The notes under the pieces are model-generated. The model was not told the DNA's origin. It saw nothing but the letters and a program-made list of their open reading frames with translations, and did no database searches. A stretch of 64,000 bases of DNA from NVTR01 sp036480115 (GTDB lineage Bacteria > Pseudomonadota > Alphaproteobacteria > Rhodobacterales > Rhodobacteraceae). A program made the translations under genes and the position numbers. Shown here piece after piece: positions 35,333-43,951 of this stretch. How positions within the stretch are numbered: position 1 is the stretch's first letter; each line of letters begins with the position of its first letter. The stretch spans positions 1,302,001-1,366,000 of the forward strand of contig CBDDAE010000001.1 of NCBI GenBank assembly GCA_965224795.1, in the 5' to 3' direction.

Positions 35333-37159
35333 TTAGGTGCCAGTCTCGTCAATTGCCACATCTCGAACAGTGTCGGGCGTGAACTGAGCTTTTGATAAAG
35401 ACCAGCGAATGCGCGTCGCATACTCTATCGCGATGGCAGATAAAACGATCTGTTTGGTCGCACGCGCTTTAATGCGCCCTTTTTCCAGGTAAACGCTTGG
35501 TTCTAAGCTAAGCCTATTCACCCCGTCATGGCGAAATATCCAGATTTCCCCGCTTTTAAGAGCCAGTGAAACAGCAGCCCCGCCCATATCAAGTTCGGCA
35601 TTAACATCGGGATGCAGGTGCAAACGAATTTTAAAACCAATGCCTTGCAACAGTGCCTTGTCCAAGGCCTTATCAAAAACCTTTTCATCGACGTCTTCGA
35701 TCGCCGCCAATGTATCTTCCCCAATTATCCCGCGCCCGGTATTGGTTATTTCGATTTGGCGAATATGGGTCAACCCATGGGAATTCAGGTAGCCATCATG
35801 ACCGGCAATGATCCCTTGGGCGTCATCACCAAAAAGGTACTGTACCCGAACATCAACAGGTGTGTCGGATAGTAATTCGCGTTCATGGCCACCAACAAAG
35901 CCAGGTTTCCCCAAGCGCGCAGATGACAGGCCATCAAGCGCCAAAGTTGAATGCGAAGCAGTAGCGCGCCCGGCACGACGCCATTTTGACCCCAGACTGA
36001 CCCCAGAGCCGCAATTCACAATCAACGGCCTGCGCCCGGATGTCAGCTCAATCGCCAATGTTGAAGCGTGGGCATTGTAAGACGATGCTTTTTCAGGTGG
36101 CGCGGCTGCATCAATTATAAGGCTGGTGCGCCCACCATGCAGGCGGGCATACCCCATCGAAAGGCCTTCAGGCGCCGCCAACTTTACCCCTGACGATGCA
36201 AGAGCTTGGTCAAGCTGCCCCTCTGCCCCACGTCCGCCCCCATGAAACCGCGCCAATCCGCCGTCACAATGGCGGAGCGAACGCAGTGTTGGCGCGATGC
36301 GTTGGATCGCTGCCAAATGATCCATCGCAGCCATTTTTCCAGCCTCGGACAAGGCTGAGGCAGCCCAGTTTAAAAGCGTAAAAACTTCTAACAAATCCTC
36401 TGGGTTTCTGGTCGGAATTCCGCCTTCGTTGTCAATCTGTTCGCGGCATTCACGTGCCAGCGCTTTGACAGCTGGGTCAACATGTTTGGACATGCCCGTC
36501 AGCGACAATCCAGCGTAAATCAACCCGGTCAAAGCTTCAAATCTGGGAAGCCCGGCAGAGGCACTTTTCCAACGCTTGGACAGAAAAATCGTCTGTTGCC
36601 CAAGGGAAGCGTAGTAGGCCTTGGTGGTGTCAGAGGGCTGTCCATTGGTTAGAAAAATAGCGTGATTAATCCACCGAATAAGCCGGCGGCCAGTCAAGTC
36701 CGGCGTCCAGCCATGCCCTTTGCCGCCACCGTAAAGTTCGATCCATTCAACCGTCCAATCCTGGGCTTTCTGCCGCGCGGCCATATCGCCAACTGCTGCT
36801 AGATCATCCAGCCAGGTGAAGCCGTGCAGGTCTTCCTGGAAAGCAAAATCGGGCATTTTTATATGCCAGATCGAGTTTCTGTTGTCGTCGATTAATGACC
36901 CGGCAAACAAAAAATTCCCAGCCACCAATTGGCGACCTCGGGCAAAAGACCCGATTGTGCGGGGTTCGGGCTGCGACACAAACCCGGTTGCCGCGCGGGC
37001 ACGCGAAGACCGAACCGCATACCACCGGTTCATCCAGCGCGTCCAGCGCACGGATAGGTTTTCGATCTGGGACACGGGGGTTCCTGCCTTGCCTCGCGTT
37101 ACGGTCCGTTCAGGGCCATTGTTTTGCCAGACAATAGGCCCAGATTGCGCCGCTGTCAT
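35333..37159 (-). CDS. heparinase II/III family protein
   Basis: A 608-residue protein with an alpha/alpha toroid-like N-terminal half (WINHAIFLTNG, FLSKRWKSASAGLPRFEALTGLIYAGL) and a beta-sandwich C-terminal half (HASTLAIELTSGRRPLIVNCGSG, RATASHSTLALDG). This pattern is the heparinase II/III family of polysaccharide lyases. The ASHST block contains the expected His of the active region. No signal peptide is visible, and the true substrate is unknown. ATG at 37159 has no good ribosome binding site; ATG at 37035 (MNRWYAV) or 37029-region starts are alternatives. It lies between rsmB and purH, a constant place in Rhodobacterales. Confidence 0.85.
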   Translation of the reverse strand: MTAAQSGPIVWQNNGPERTVTRGKAGTPVSQIENLSVRWTRWMNRWYAVRSSRARAATGFVSQPEPRTIGSFARGRQLVAGNFLFAGSLIDDNRNSIWHIKMPDFAFQEDLHGFTWLDDLAAVGDMAARQKAQDWTVEWIELYGGGKGHGWTPDLTGRRLIRWINHAIFLTNGQPSDTTKAYYASLGQQTIFLSKRWKSASAGLPRFEALTGLIYAGLSLTGMSKHVDPAVKALARECREQIDNEGGIPTRNPEDLLEVFTLLNWAASALSEAGKMAAMDHLAAIQRIAPTLRSLRHCDGGLARFHGGGRGAEGQLDQALASSGVKLAAPEGLSMGYARLHGGRTSLIIDAAAPPEKASSYNAHASTLAIELTSGRRPLIVNCGSGVSLGSKWRRAGRATASHSTLALDGLSSARLGKPGFVGGHERELLSDTPVDVRVQYLFGDDAQGIIAGHDGYLNSHGLTHIRQIEITNTGRGIIGEDTLAAIEDVDEKVFDKALDKALLQGIGFKIRLHLHPDVNAELDMGGAAVSLALKSGEIWIFRHDGVNRLSLEPSVYLEKGRIKARATKQIVLSAIAIEYATRIRWSLSKAQFTPDTVRDVAIDETGT

Positions 37160-37175
37160 CGGTCAATTGCCTGTA

Positions 37176-38447
37176 CTAGGCGGTCTTTCGCAACACGGTC
37201 ATGAAAAACCCGTCCATGCCCCCTTGATCGGCCCAATAGTCAGGACGGGTGCGCAGGCCTTCATCAACATTCCATTGTGCGGGTAACCCCATTGCATCGC
37301 GGGCCTCCAGATCAATGCTGGCTGCACTATTTCGCTTGAGTAAATCCCTGATCTGTTCTTCGCCTTCATCAATCAATAGGCTGCAAGTACAATAAACCAT
37401 ACGACCGCCCGGTTTTAGCAGATCAAAAGCCCGGTCCAGCATCTTTTCCTGGAGCTCAAACAGAGAAGCAAATCCAGAACTGTCCTTGGCATAGGGCAAA
37501 TCCGGGTGGCGACGGATGGTACCGGTGGCACTACAGGGCGCGTCCAGCAGGATCGCGTCAAACGGTTCGTCTTTGTAATGCAAGGCATCCGTGACAACGA
37601 TTGTCGCTGTCAGATTGGTGCGTTTCAGGTTTTCATGTACCCGCTCCATTCTTGGCCCCGACATATCCAAAGCGGTAACCTCCGCGCCAGCAACACAAAG
37701 CTGCATTGTCTTGCCGCCGGGGGCAGCCCCAATATCCAGAACCCTTTCGCCGGGTTTAGCATTCAGCATTTTGGCAGGCAGGGTCGCCGCAGCATCTTGC
37801 ACCCACCAATCCCCGGTTTCAAACCCGGCAAGGGCGGATACCTGAACCGACCCGTTCAGACGTACCGACCCAGAAGGCAAAATCACCCCATCAAGTTTGC
37901 CCGCCCATTTTTCAGGATCAGATTTCACCGTCAGATCAATGGCAGCACCCTGACTATGGGCCGCTTCTATTGCCACAACACTTGCTTTACCAAAATCCGC
38001 TATCAGTTGTTTTCGCAACCATTTTGGAAGTCTTGGCACGGGAAGTTCCGCCCATTTTCCTTCCGGCAAGCGCGTCACATTTCGTAAAACCGCATTGACC
38101 AAACCCGCCATAGTCTGAGTGGTTTTGTCCGCCCGCACTAGCGTTACGGCGCTGTTAACCACCCCGTGGGCAGCGGCCCCATCCACCAGCAATTCCACAA
38201 CCCCAAGGCGCAGAATATTATGAACGGTAAGCGGGGGTTTTTTCTTTAGAAACGGTCCTAATATTCGGTCCGCCCGATCCATCCAGCGCAGGGTGGTTAA
38301 AACCAAACGACCCGTACGCGCACGGTCTTCAGCCGGCAGATGCACGACTGCGTCTGGCAATATTTCAGACAGCATTGCTGCCTTTTCCTGTACGGCATCA
38401 AGCATCTTGACGGCGACGCGACGTGGTTCAAGGCCGGGTTGGGCCAT
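37176..38447 (-). CDS. rsmB: 16S rRNA cytosine-C5 methyltransferase RsmB/NOP family
   Basis: A cytoplasmic SAM-dependent RNA methyltransferase of 423 residues. An N-terminal NusB-like RNA-binding half (ILRLGVVELL, VNAVLRNV) precedes a Rossmann methyltransferase with VLDIGAAPGGKTMQL, LLDAPCSATGTIRRHPD and VYCTCSL, holding the two catalytic cysteines in PCS and TCS. The expected target is C967 of 16S rRNA. It is the first gene of the long operon running down to rmuC, and it is divergent from the SDHAF4-like gene. Confidence 0.93.
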   Translation of the reverse strand: MAQPGLEPRRVAVKMLDAVQEKAAMLSEILPDAVVHLPAEDRARTGRLVLTTLRWMDRADRILGPFLKKKPPLTVHNILRLGVVELLVDGAAAHGVVNSAVTLVRADKTTQTMAGLVNAVLRNVTRLPEGKWAELPVPRLPKWLRKQLIADFGKASVVAIEAAHSQGAAIDLTVKSDPEKWAGKLDGVILPSGSVRLNGSVQVSALAGFETGDWWVQDAAATLPAKMLNAKPGERVLDIGAAPGGKTMQLCVAGAEVTALDMSGPRMERVHENLKRTNLTATIVVTDALHYKDEPFDAILLDAPCSATGTIRRHPDLPYAKDSSGFASLFELQEKMLDRAFDLLKPGGRMVYCTCSLLIDEGEEQIRDLLKRNSAASIDLEARDAMGLPAQWNVDEGLRTRPDYWADQGGMDGFFMTVLRKTA

Positions 38448-38521
38448 TGGGCAAATTCCTATTAACTTGTTCGATGCGCCAAGCCCCTATAACACATAGG
38501 GAAAATGAACAAGGAAAGCCG

Positions 38522-38707
38522 ATGGCCGACCAAAAACCCAGCAAAGACATCCCGCCACAAGCCGCCCGGGCGCTTGCCGAGGCCGAGGAACGACGCGAAA
38601 AAGCCAAGGCGAAATCCAAATTACCAACCGAATTGGGTGGCAGGGATGGGCCAGAACCTGTGCGTTTTGGCGATTGGGAACGCAAAGGTATTGCGGTTGA
38701 TTTCTAG
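38522..38707 (+). CDS. SDHAF4-like (DUF1674) small protein
   Basis: A 61-residue protein with a charged helical first half (EAEERREKAKAKSK) and the strongly conserved end ELGGRDGPEPVRFGDWERKG, ending IAVDF. This tail defines DUF1674, whose eukaryotic member SDHAF4 protects the flavinated subunit of succinate dehydrogenase during assembly. ATG at 38522 follows AAGGAAA; frames that start earlier lack support. It lies alone, 15 bases before the convergent dapB end. Confidence 0.88.
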   Translation: MADQKPSKDIPPQAARALAEAEERREKAKAKSKLPTELGGRDGPEPVRFGDWERKGIAVDF

Positions 38708-38722
38708 AACCTGGCCAAGCAG

Positions 38723-39532
38723 CTAAATCCCAAGCACATCAAACATGTCATATTCGCCGGGCTTTTTGCCCTGCCCCCAAAGTGCTGCCCTTAGCGCGCC
38801 TTTAGTGTAAAGGCTGCGATCTGTCGCCACATGGCGCAGGATTATCCTTTCACCGGCCCCGGCAAACAGCACGTCATGTTCACCGATGATGTCACCACCA
38901 CGAATGGCACTAAATCCAATGTCACCGGGTTTACGAATGCCGGTTTCACCGTCGCGCGCTCGATCCGATACATCCGCCAAGGCAACCCCACGACCAGCAG
39001 CGGCCGCTTGTCCCAACATCAGCGCCGTCCCGGAGGGGGCATCAATTTTTTGATTGTGGTGGGTTTCGATCACTTCAATATCAAAATTGTCATCCAGCGC
39101 ATGGGCTACAATTTTTGTCAACTTGGCCAGCAGGTTAACCCCCAGACTCATGTTTCCCGCGCGTACGATAACTGCCTGCTGTGCAGCGGTCTCGATCTTA
39201 GCCAAATCGTTTTGCGTCAACCCGGTCGTCCCGATGACATGCACCACACCTGCCTTTGCTGCCAAAGCCGCATATTCGACCGTGACCGCCGGGCGAGTGA
39301 AATCCAGCACAGCCCTTGCCTTGGCAAGTGCGGCTTGTGGATCATCAGATACTGGCACACCCGCCTTGTGCCCGCCCATGGCCAGGCCAATATCTGAACC
39401 CACCCATTCATGGCCGGATCGCACAATCGCCGCCACAAGATGCACTCTGTCCGACGCCAAAACGGCGCGGATCAACATCTGGCCCATTTTGCCAGACGCA
39501 CCTGTCACAACAATTCCTGGTGTTTCCGCCAT
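38723..39532 (-). CDS. dapB: 4-hydroxy-tetrahydrodipicolinate reductase
   Basis: A cytoplasmic NAD(P)H reductase of 269 residues in the diaminopimelate/lysine pathway. The nucleotide site is VTGASGKMGQML, and the substrate region is VIETHHNQKIDAPSGTAL, with the expected His-His and Lys residues. ATFE-like loops follow normally and length is typical. It is divergent from rbfA. Lysine synthesis here and the saccharopine route at 24.6-26.8 kb show that the organism both makes and breaks down lysine. Confidence 0.96.
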   Translation of the reverse strand: MAETPGIVVTGASGKMGQMLIRAVLASDRVHLVAAIVRSGHEWVGSDIGLAMGGHKAGVPVSDDPQAALAKARAVLDFTRPAVTVEYAALAAKAGVVHVIGTTGLTQNDLAKIETAAQQAVIVRAGNMSLGVNLLAKLTKIVAHALDDNFDIEVIETHHNQKIDAPSGTALMLGQAAAAGRGVALADVSDRARDGETGIRKPGDIGFSAIRGGDIIGEHDVLFAGAGERIILRHVATDRSLYTKGALRAALWGQGKKPGEYDMFDVLGI

Positions 39533-39628
39533 AGCGCTTCTCCCTGTTACCGAACCGGTTTAGCCGCAAGTTGCGCCATAGGCAAAGCCCTGTTGCAGAC
39601 AACGTCAATCAGGATTATCTGGGCGGTT

Positions 39629-40033
39629 ATGGCGAAGAACTCTCATCATTCCGACTCTGGTCCAACTCAGCGGCAATTGCGTGTTGGCGAATTGATCAGG
39701 CGAACGCTGTCACAGGTGCTTAGCCGGGGCGACATTCATGACCCGGACCTGAACCGTTTATCCATTACGGTCGGTGAGGTACGAACTTCTAACGACCTGC
39801 GCGTCGCTACTGTTTATGTTTTGCCACTGGGCGGCAAAGACAAGGCAGAAGCAATAGAAGCACTGGCCCGCAATGCCCACGAGCTGCGTCGCGCCGTGGC
39901 AAAGGCTGTGTCGTTAAAATATTCGCCGGAGTTACGATTTTTAGTTGATGAAACCTTTGATCAGATGGATCAGACCCGTGAACTTTTTGCCCGCAAAGAC
40001 GTGCGCCGCGACCTGAACGAAGATCAGGAATAG
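39629..40033 (+). CDS. rbfA: ribosome-binding factor A
   Basis: A 134-residue KH-fold protein that helps mature the 5' end of 16S rRNA in the small subunit. It shows RQLRVGELIRRTLSQVL, then SITVGEVRTSNDLRVATVYV and LKYSPELRFLVDETFD, all hallmarks of RbfA. ATG at 39629 is chosen; the frame further upstream passes through dapB sequence. The stop TAG shares its last base with the GTG start of truB, so the two are coupled. Confidence 0.96.
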   Translation: MAKNSHHSDSGPTQRQLRVGELIRRTLSQVLSRGDIHDPDLNRLSITVGEVRTSNDLRVATVYVLPLGGKDKAEAIEALARNAHELRRAVAKAVSLKYSPELRFLVDETFDQMDQTRELFARKDVRRDLNEDQE

Positions 40034-40938
40034 TGGCGCGCCGTAAAAAGGGTCGGGATATCTCCGGCTGGCTGGTGGTGGATAAGCCGGCAGGCATCAC
40101 ATCTACCGCCGTGGTCAACAAAGTCAGATGGGCGTTTGACGCCAAAAAGGCTGGGCATGCCGGGACGCTGGACCCGGAAGCCACCGGTGTTTTGGCTATT
40201 GCATTTGGCGAAGCGACAAAAACCATCCCTTATATTACCGACGCGCTGAAAGCGTACCGGTTTGTGGTGCGGCTGGGCCAATCCACCAACACCGATGACG
40301 CGGAAGGGTCGGTACTGTTGGAAAGTGACGCCCGGCCAACAGACGGTGCCCTTGCTGCGGCTTTGCCCGATTTTGTTGGGGATATCATGCAAGTACCGCC
40401 ACAATTTTCCGCGGTTAAGATCGACGGCGAAAGGGCGTACAAACTTGCCCGTGACGGTGAGGACATTGACATTGCCGCCAGGCCGCTATTCGTTGAATCA
40501 CTGGAAATGACCGCAAGGCCTGATGCCGACCACGTTGAGCTTGAAATGATCTGCGGCAAAGGTGGTTATGTACGCGCCATCGCCCGTGATTTGGGGGCCG
40601 AATTGGGCTGTTTTGCCCATGTGGTAACACTGCGCCGGGTCTGGTCCGGCCCGTTTGAAGTCGCACAGGGTGTAACCCTGCAACATGTGGAAGACTTGGC
40701 TAGGACACCGGAGTTGGATGCGCTTTTGTCCCCGTTGGAAGAGGGTTTGGTGGATCTACCTGAATTGATTGCAGGCGCAGAAGGGGCTGCGCGATTGAAA
40801 AACGGCAACCCCGGTATGGTCCTGACATCGGACGCTGAATACGGCGACCAAGCCTGGGCATCCTATCAGGGTAAGGCTGTGGCTGTGGGCGTTTACAAAT
40901 CTGGCGAATTGCACCCAAGCCGGGTGTTCAATCAATGA
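40033..40938 (+). CDS. truB: tRNA pseudouridine-55 synthase
   Basis: A 301-residue enzyme forming pseudouridine 55 in the T loop of tRNAs. The opening GWLVVDKPAGITSTAVVNKV and the catalytic loop GHAGTLDPEATGVL (Asp47) are diagnostic, with the later KGGYVRAIARDLG strand. The start is GTG at 40033, overlapping the rbfA stop by one base (TAGTG). The stop overlaps the next gene by four bases (ATGA). Pairing of rbfA and truB is common in bacteria. Confidence 0.97.
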   Translation: MARRKKGRDISGWLVVDKPAGITSTAVVNKVRWAFDAKKAGHAGTLDPEATGVLAIAFGEATKTIPYITDALKAYRFVVRLGQSTNTDDAEGSVLLESDARPTDGALAAALPDFVGDIMQVPPQFSAVKIDGERAYKLARDGEDIDIAARPLFVESLEMTARPDADHVELEMICGKGGYVRAIARDLGAELGCFAHVVTLRRVWSGPFEVAQGVTLQHVEDLARTPELDALLSPLEEGLVDLPELIAGAEGAARLKNGNPGMVLTSDAEYGDQAWASYQGKAVAVGVYKSGELHPSRVFNQ

Positions 40939-41441
40939 TCAGCCGCAGTCACCAAAAGGGGGATGCAGACAGCGTGGCTGTGTACTCAGACTGTGAAAAG
41001 TATCGCTACATGCTGACGCGGGTTTGGATTCCCGCGGGGCAAAAAGTACATTTCATTATGCTGAACCCTTCAACCGCCACCGAAGTTCAAAATGACCCCA
41101 CCGTTGAACGCTGTGAGCGCCGGGCGCGCACCCTTGGTTTTGGCGGATTTCGGGTAACTAATATCTTTGCATGGCGCGATACTGATCCCAAGAACATGCG
41201 CCGCGCAAAAGATCCGGTTGGTCCGGAAAATGACAGATCAATCATGGAAAGCTGTGACTGGGCGGATCAGATTATCTGCGCCTGGGGCACCCATGGCGAG
41301 CACCGGGATCGGGGCCACGACGTTACCAGGCTACTGAACGCCACCGACCGCCCACTTTATCATCTGGGGCTAACGCAAGCAGGTCACCCAAAGCACCCGC
41401 TTTATATTGCCTATAGCCAGCACCCGGAACCTTGGACCTAG
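40935..41441 (+). CDS. DUF1643 domain protein
   Basis: A soluble protein of 168 residues. The conserved features are FIMLNPSTAT, DPTVERCERRA, FRVTNIFAWRDTDP and IICAWGTHG, which fit the DUF1643 family. The reaction is unknown, though the pattern of Asn, Asp, Arg and Trp-Gly residues suggests a ligand or nucleic-acid site. It overlaps the truB stop by four bases and is the last gene of the rbfA-truB unit. It ends four bases inside a convergent gene. Confidence 0.88.
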   Translation: MISRSHQKGDADSVAVYSDCEKYRYMLTRVWIPAGQKVHFIMLNPSTATEVQNDPTVERCERRARTLGFGGFRVTNIFAWRDTDPKNMRRAKDPVGPENDRSIMESCDWADQIICAWGTHGEHRDRGHDVTRLLNATDRPLYHLGLTQAGHPKHPLYIAYSQHPEPWT

Positions 41442-42049
41442 GCGGCCATAACCCCGATTTCAACAACCACATCGATCAGCGTCGCATTGGGCGCGCCCTT
41501 AAGGATAGCAACCAGTTGTTGTTCCACATACACCATTGAATCTAAACCGCTTTCAGATTGAATAACTTCAACATCCAGCTCGCCGATAATTGCATCGGGG
41601 TCTATCAAAACATGCAGTAAATCCTGACCAGCCTGAAAATCCTCGATCTCGGAATATCCTAATCCTGCATCGTCGTTGAAGTTAATCCAAATGGTGTCGG
41701 CATCCGATTCTATTTGATCAACAGGCAGTAGGACATCGCCCCCATTGCCGCCCGAAGGCGACAGGACATCGTCCTCATCAACCGGTGCCAGCACATCATC
41801 CGGATCCGGGTTCTGGTTGCCATCATCTGGTAGATCATCCTCATCATTTGGGGCTAACACGTCCGGTTCCGACCCGTCATCGACAGGGTCGTCAAGCAGG
41901 CTGGAGTCATCCCCTGACCCATCACCATTTCCCGGCGATTCCGAACCAGATGAATCCTCTGGCCCATCACCAGAGTCAGCGTCGCTGTCCAACATGTCTG
42001 GCAAAAACATCAAGGGCAACAGCCCCAGTAATAACAATGCGATACCCAT
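41438..42049 (-). CDS. acidic exported or membrane-anchored repeat protein
   Basis: A 203-residue protein with one N-terminal hydrophobic helix (MGIALLLLGLLPLMFLP) and then about 95 residues of Asp, Ser, Gly and Pro. Inside this low-complexity region a unit like DVLAPxDEDD recurs three times (DVLAPNDEDD, DVLAPVDEDD, DVLLPVDQIE). The last 80 residues look folded (TIWINFNDDAGLGY, IEDFQAGQDLLHVLID, QQLVAILKGAPNATL) and resemble the end module of haemolysin-type calcium-binding proteins. Calcium binding is plausible but unproven. ATG at 42049 has GAGG six bases upstream. Confidence 0.75.
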   Translation of the reverse strand: MGIALLLLGLLPLMFLPDMLDSDADSGDGPEDSSGSESPGNGDGSGDDSSLLDDPVDDGSEPDVLAPNDEDDLPDDGNQNPDPDDVLAPVDEDDVLSPSGGNGGDVLLPVDQIESDADTIWINFNDDAGLGYSEIEDFQAGQDLLHVLIDPDAIIGELDVEVIQSESGLDSMVYVEQQLVAILKGAPNATLIDVVVEIGVMAA

Positions 42050-42166
42050 CACACACCTCACAATCCACCGGGAATGAACCTAGCACCCAAGCGGCCAGGA
42101 ACATTGCACTAAGTACTTAAAACCCGATACATTAAGCGCATAGAACACTGTCACAGGGGCTGGAAG

Positions 42167-42442
42167 ATGAACGAAACAACCGGGGATATTCAGACGGAAC
42201 TGATCGCGTTACGCCACGAAATTTCCCACCTTAACAGCCACCGCTTTGTCAGACTGCACAACTCAATTCCTAAGTTGATTATATTCAACCTTATCAGAGG
42301 CTTGGCATTTGGTTTGGGGACAGTATTAGGGGCAACAATTCTGGTCTGGATATTGGGGCAGTTCCTGTCCAATATTGATTTCATTCCTATCATCGGCGAA
42401 TGGGCCGCAGAGATTGCCAACCAGATGGCTGTCGAGAAGTAG
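42167..42442 (+). CDS. DUF5665-like small membrane protein
   Basis: A 91-residue protein. A short charged N-terminal helix is followed by HRFVRLHNSIPKLIIFNLIRGLAFGLGTVLGATILVWIL-like sequence, one or two membrane helices with glycine contacts, and an amphipathic C-terminus. The pattern agrees with DUF5665 as I recall it. Function is unknown. It is followed after 137 bases by rpsO. Confidence 0.75.
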   Translation: MNETTGDIQTELIALRHEISHLNSHRFVRLHNSIPKLIIFNLIRGLAFGLGTVLGATILVWILGQFLSNIDFIPIIGEWAAEIANQMAVEK

Positions 42443-42579
42443 TTAAAACACTTTCCATTGGCGGATTTATCGCCTATACGCGCGCATTCATCTGGTTTGA
42501 GATGAACTATACCTCCACGGGCTTTGCTGGACGACATCCCGGCTTGTGCCATTCACCCTTAGCTTTAAAGGAGCCCCCG

Positions 42580-42849
42580 ATGTCGATAACTGCTGAAGAA
42601 AAACAACGGGTTATGAAAGATTTCGCCATAAAAGAAGGCGATACAGGATCCCCGGAAGTACAGATTGCGGTGCTGTCATCACGCATCGCCACGCTGACGG
42701 AACACTTTAAAATCCACAAAAAAGACAACCACGGACGGCGTGGCTTGCTGAAGATGGTGGCCCTGCGCCGCAAGCTGCTGGATTACACCCGCGGCAAAGA
42801 TGAGGCCCGTTATCAAGCCCTGATCAAGAGCCTGGGTCTGCGTCGGTAA
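42580..42849 (+). CDS. rpsO: 30S ribosomal protein S15
   Basis: An 89-residue basic protein of the small subunit that binds 16S rRNA helices 20-22. The hallmarks SITAEEKQRVMKDFAIKEGD, GSPEVQIAVLSSRI and HKKDNHGRRGLLKMV are all present. AAAGGAG lies seven bases before ATG. In many bacteria rpsO sits directly before pnp; here a Panacea gene pair and a repeat cluster of about 1.7 kb separate the two. Confidence 0.98.
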   Translation: MSITAEEKQRVMKDFAIKEGDTGSPEVQIAVLSSRIATLTEHFKIHKKDNHGRRGLLKMVALRRKLLDYTRGKDEARYQALIKSLGLRR

Positions 42850-42874
42850 GCACGCGCTAAATACCGGAATTTGG

Positions 42875-42908
42875 AAGGGGTCGCTGTGCGGCCCCTTTTT
42901 GGTTTTTT
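42875..42908 (+). terminator. Rho-independent terminator after rpsO
   Basis: AAGGGGTCGC, loop TGT, GCGGCCCCTT forms a ten-pair stem with one G-T pair, followed by TTTGGTTTTTTG. It ends the rpsO message before the repeat-rich gap. Confidence 0.88.
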
Positions 42909-42927
42909 GTTAGGGGTTTGGTAAGGA

Positions 42928-42979
42928 GTTTAAAGAGTTTAACGAGAAATACCGCGGGTGTTTAAAGAGTTTAAACGAG
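42928..42979. repeat. direct repeat GTTTAAAGAGTTTAA(A)CGAG, two copies
   Basis: The sequence GTTTAAAGAGTTTAACGAG (42928-42946) recurs as GTTTAAAGAGTTTAAACGAG (42960-42979), 32 bases apart, with one base gained. Each copy itself contains two GTTTAA units. It lies just after the rpsO terminator. Function is unknown. Confidence 0.65.
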
Positions 42980-43112
42980 GATTTCGGGGTATGGCAGTGG
43001 ATTTGAGCGGTAAGAATCCGGGTTTTATAGGTGGCAGTTTTTTGTGCGTGAAAATCTGAGGCGGATTTTCATAAGATCAGATTGGGGTTGCCCAAAATTT
43101 TTCGGGCACGGC

Positions 43113-43137
43113 CGGGTGAACCCCCGCCCTACGGGTT
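43113..43137. repeat. GGGTGAA-CCCCGCCCTACGGGTT element, copy 1
   Basis: This 25-base stretch matches 49630-49655 except for two single-base length changes. The left half can fold as GGGT-GAA-CCCC. It is an intergenic repeat of REP-like character. Confidence 0.6.
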
Positions 43138-43176
43138 AACGATTTCGTAAATGTTGTGTTTGCCACAGAGGGCTGT

Positions 43177-43229
43177 GCCCGGACCTCGGGGTGGGCGTGT
43201 AGCGCCCTCCCCGTGGGGAAGGTCCGGGC
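43177..43229. repeat. long GC-rich palindrome, REP-like
   Basis: GCCCGGACCT (43177-43186) pairs perfectly with AGGTCCGGGC (43220-43229). Inside it CGGGG-T-GGGCG (43187-43197) pairs with CGCCC-T-CCCCG (43203-43213) around TGTAG. Almost the whole 53 bases fold into one cruciform. There is no T run on either side, so it is not a standard terminator; it resembles a REP or miniature mobile element end. Confidence 0.75.
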
Positions 43230-43396
43230 GCTGCCGGGCGGAGCGGGAAAAACCAAGGATCCAACCCCACAATAGATTGCTTTATTCGTTATTTATTTGA
43301 CCCAATATCGTCACACTTACGTTCACATTTTCTACTAGGGTCTTGTGCTATGACTATTACAAATACTATCTTGTGTGCAGAGGATCACCACAAATC

Positions 43397-43948
43397 ATGT
43401 CATACAACCCACGAAAAGCAGCGCAAACAATCGCGTTTTTTGCCATGCAGAAGGCAAACACCATCAATGTGTTGAAGGTGGTGAAATTGGTGTATCTTGC
43501 AGACCGTGAAAGTTTGAGACGGCGCGGTCATCCTATCCAAGACGAAGCTCGTGTGTCTATGCCGCATGGCCCGGTCAACTCCACCACCCTGGACTATCTA
43601 AACGGCGCCTATCGTGATGATGGTGGCTGGTCTGACTATTTACAGGACCGCGCCAACAATGATGTAGGGCTGTCTAATCCAAATTTGACTTTGGCCGCTC
43701 TTGATGCCTTGAGCAACGGGGATCTGGCGATACTTAAGGATGTGTGGACGGAATTTGGCCAAATGGATCGCTTTGAGCTTGCGGACTGGACCCACAATCA
43801 CATTGCCGAGTGGCAAGACCCCAAAGGTTCATCCCTGCCAATTCCACTTGATCGCATAATGACCGCGGTTGGTGTGGAAAGGCCCATTGAACGCGCCCGA
43901 GAATTGGAAAGTCTAAACCGCGCTTCTAGCGTATTGGCAGCACTCTAA
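43397..43948 (+). CDS. Panacea (SocA/DUF4065) domain protein, putative antitoxin
   Basis: A 183-residue soluble protein. The Panacea domain is recognised from YNPRKAAQTIAFFA, then VLKVVKLVYLADRESLRRRGHPI and SMPHGPVNSTTLDYLNGA, the helix pair and the M-P-H-G-P-V motif shared with SocA and GepA. Panacea proteins are known as antitoxins that neutralise very different toxins placed beside them. ATG at 43397 is chosen as the domain begins at once; GAGGA lies 13 bases upstream, which is rather far. The partner gene starts three bases after the stop, so the two are one operon. Confidence 0.88.
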   Translation: MSYNPRKAAQTIAFFAMQKANTINVLKVVKLVYLADRESLRRRGHPIQDEARVSMPHGPVNSTTLDYLNGAYRDDGGWSDYLQDRANNDVGLSNPNLTLAALDALSNGDLAILKDVWTEFGQMDRFELADWTHNHIAEWQDPKGSSLPIPLDRIMTAVGVERPIERARELESLNRASSVLAAL

Positions 43949-43951
43949 TCT

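Larger units (their letters stand above)
42909..43396. other. gene-free, repeat-rich gap between rpsO and the Panacea gene
   Basis: No convincing gene is seen in these roughly 490 bases. The left part holds two direct repeats (42928-42979), the middle a short repeat shared with 49630-49655 (43113-43137), then a long GC-rich hairpin (43177-43229). The last 130 bases become AT-rich and probably carry the promoter of the Panacea gene pair; TTCACA (43321-43326) and TGCTAT 18 bases later are a weak candidate. Confidence 0.6.
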
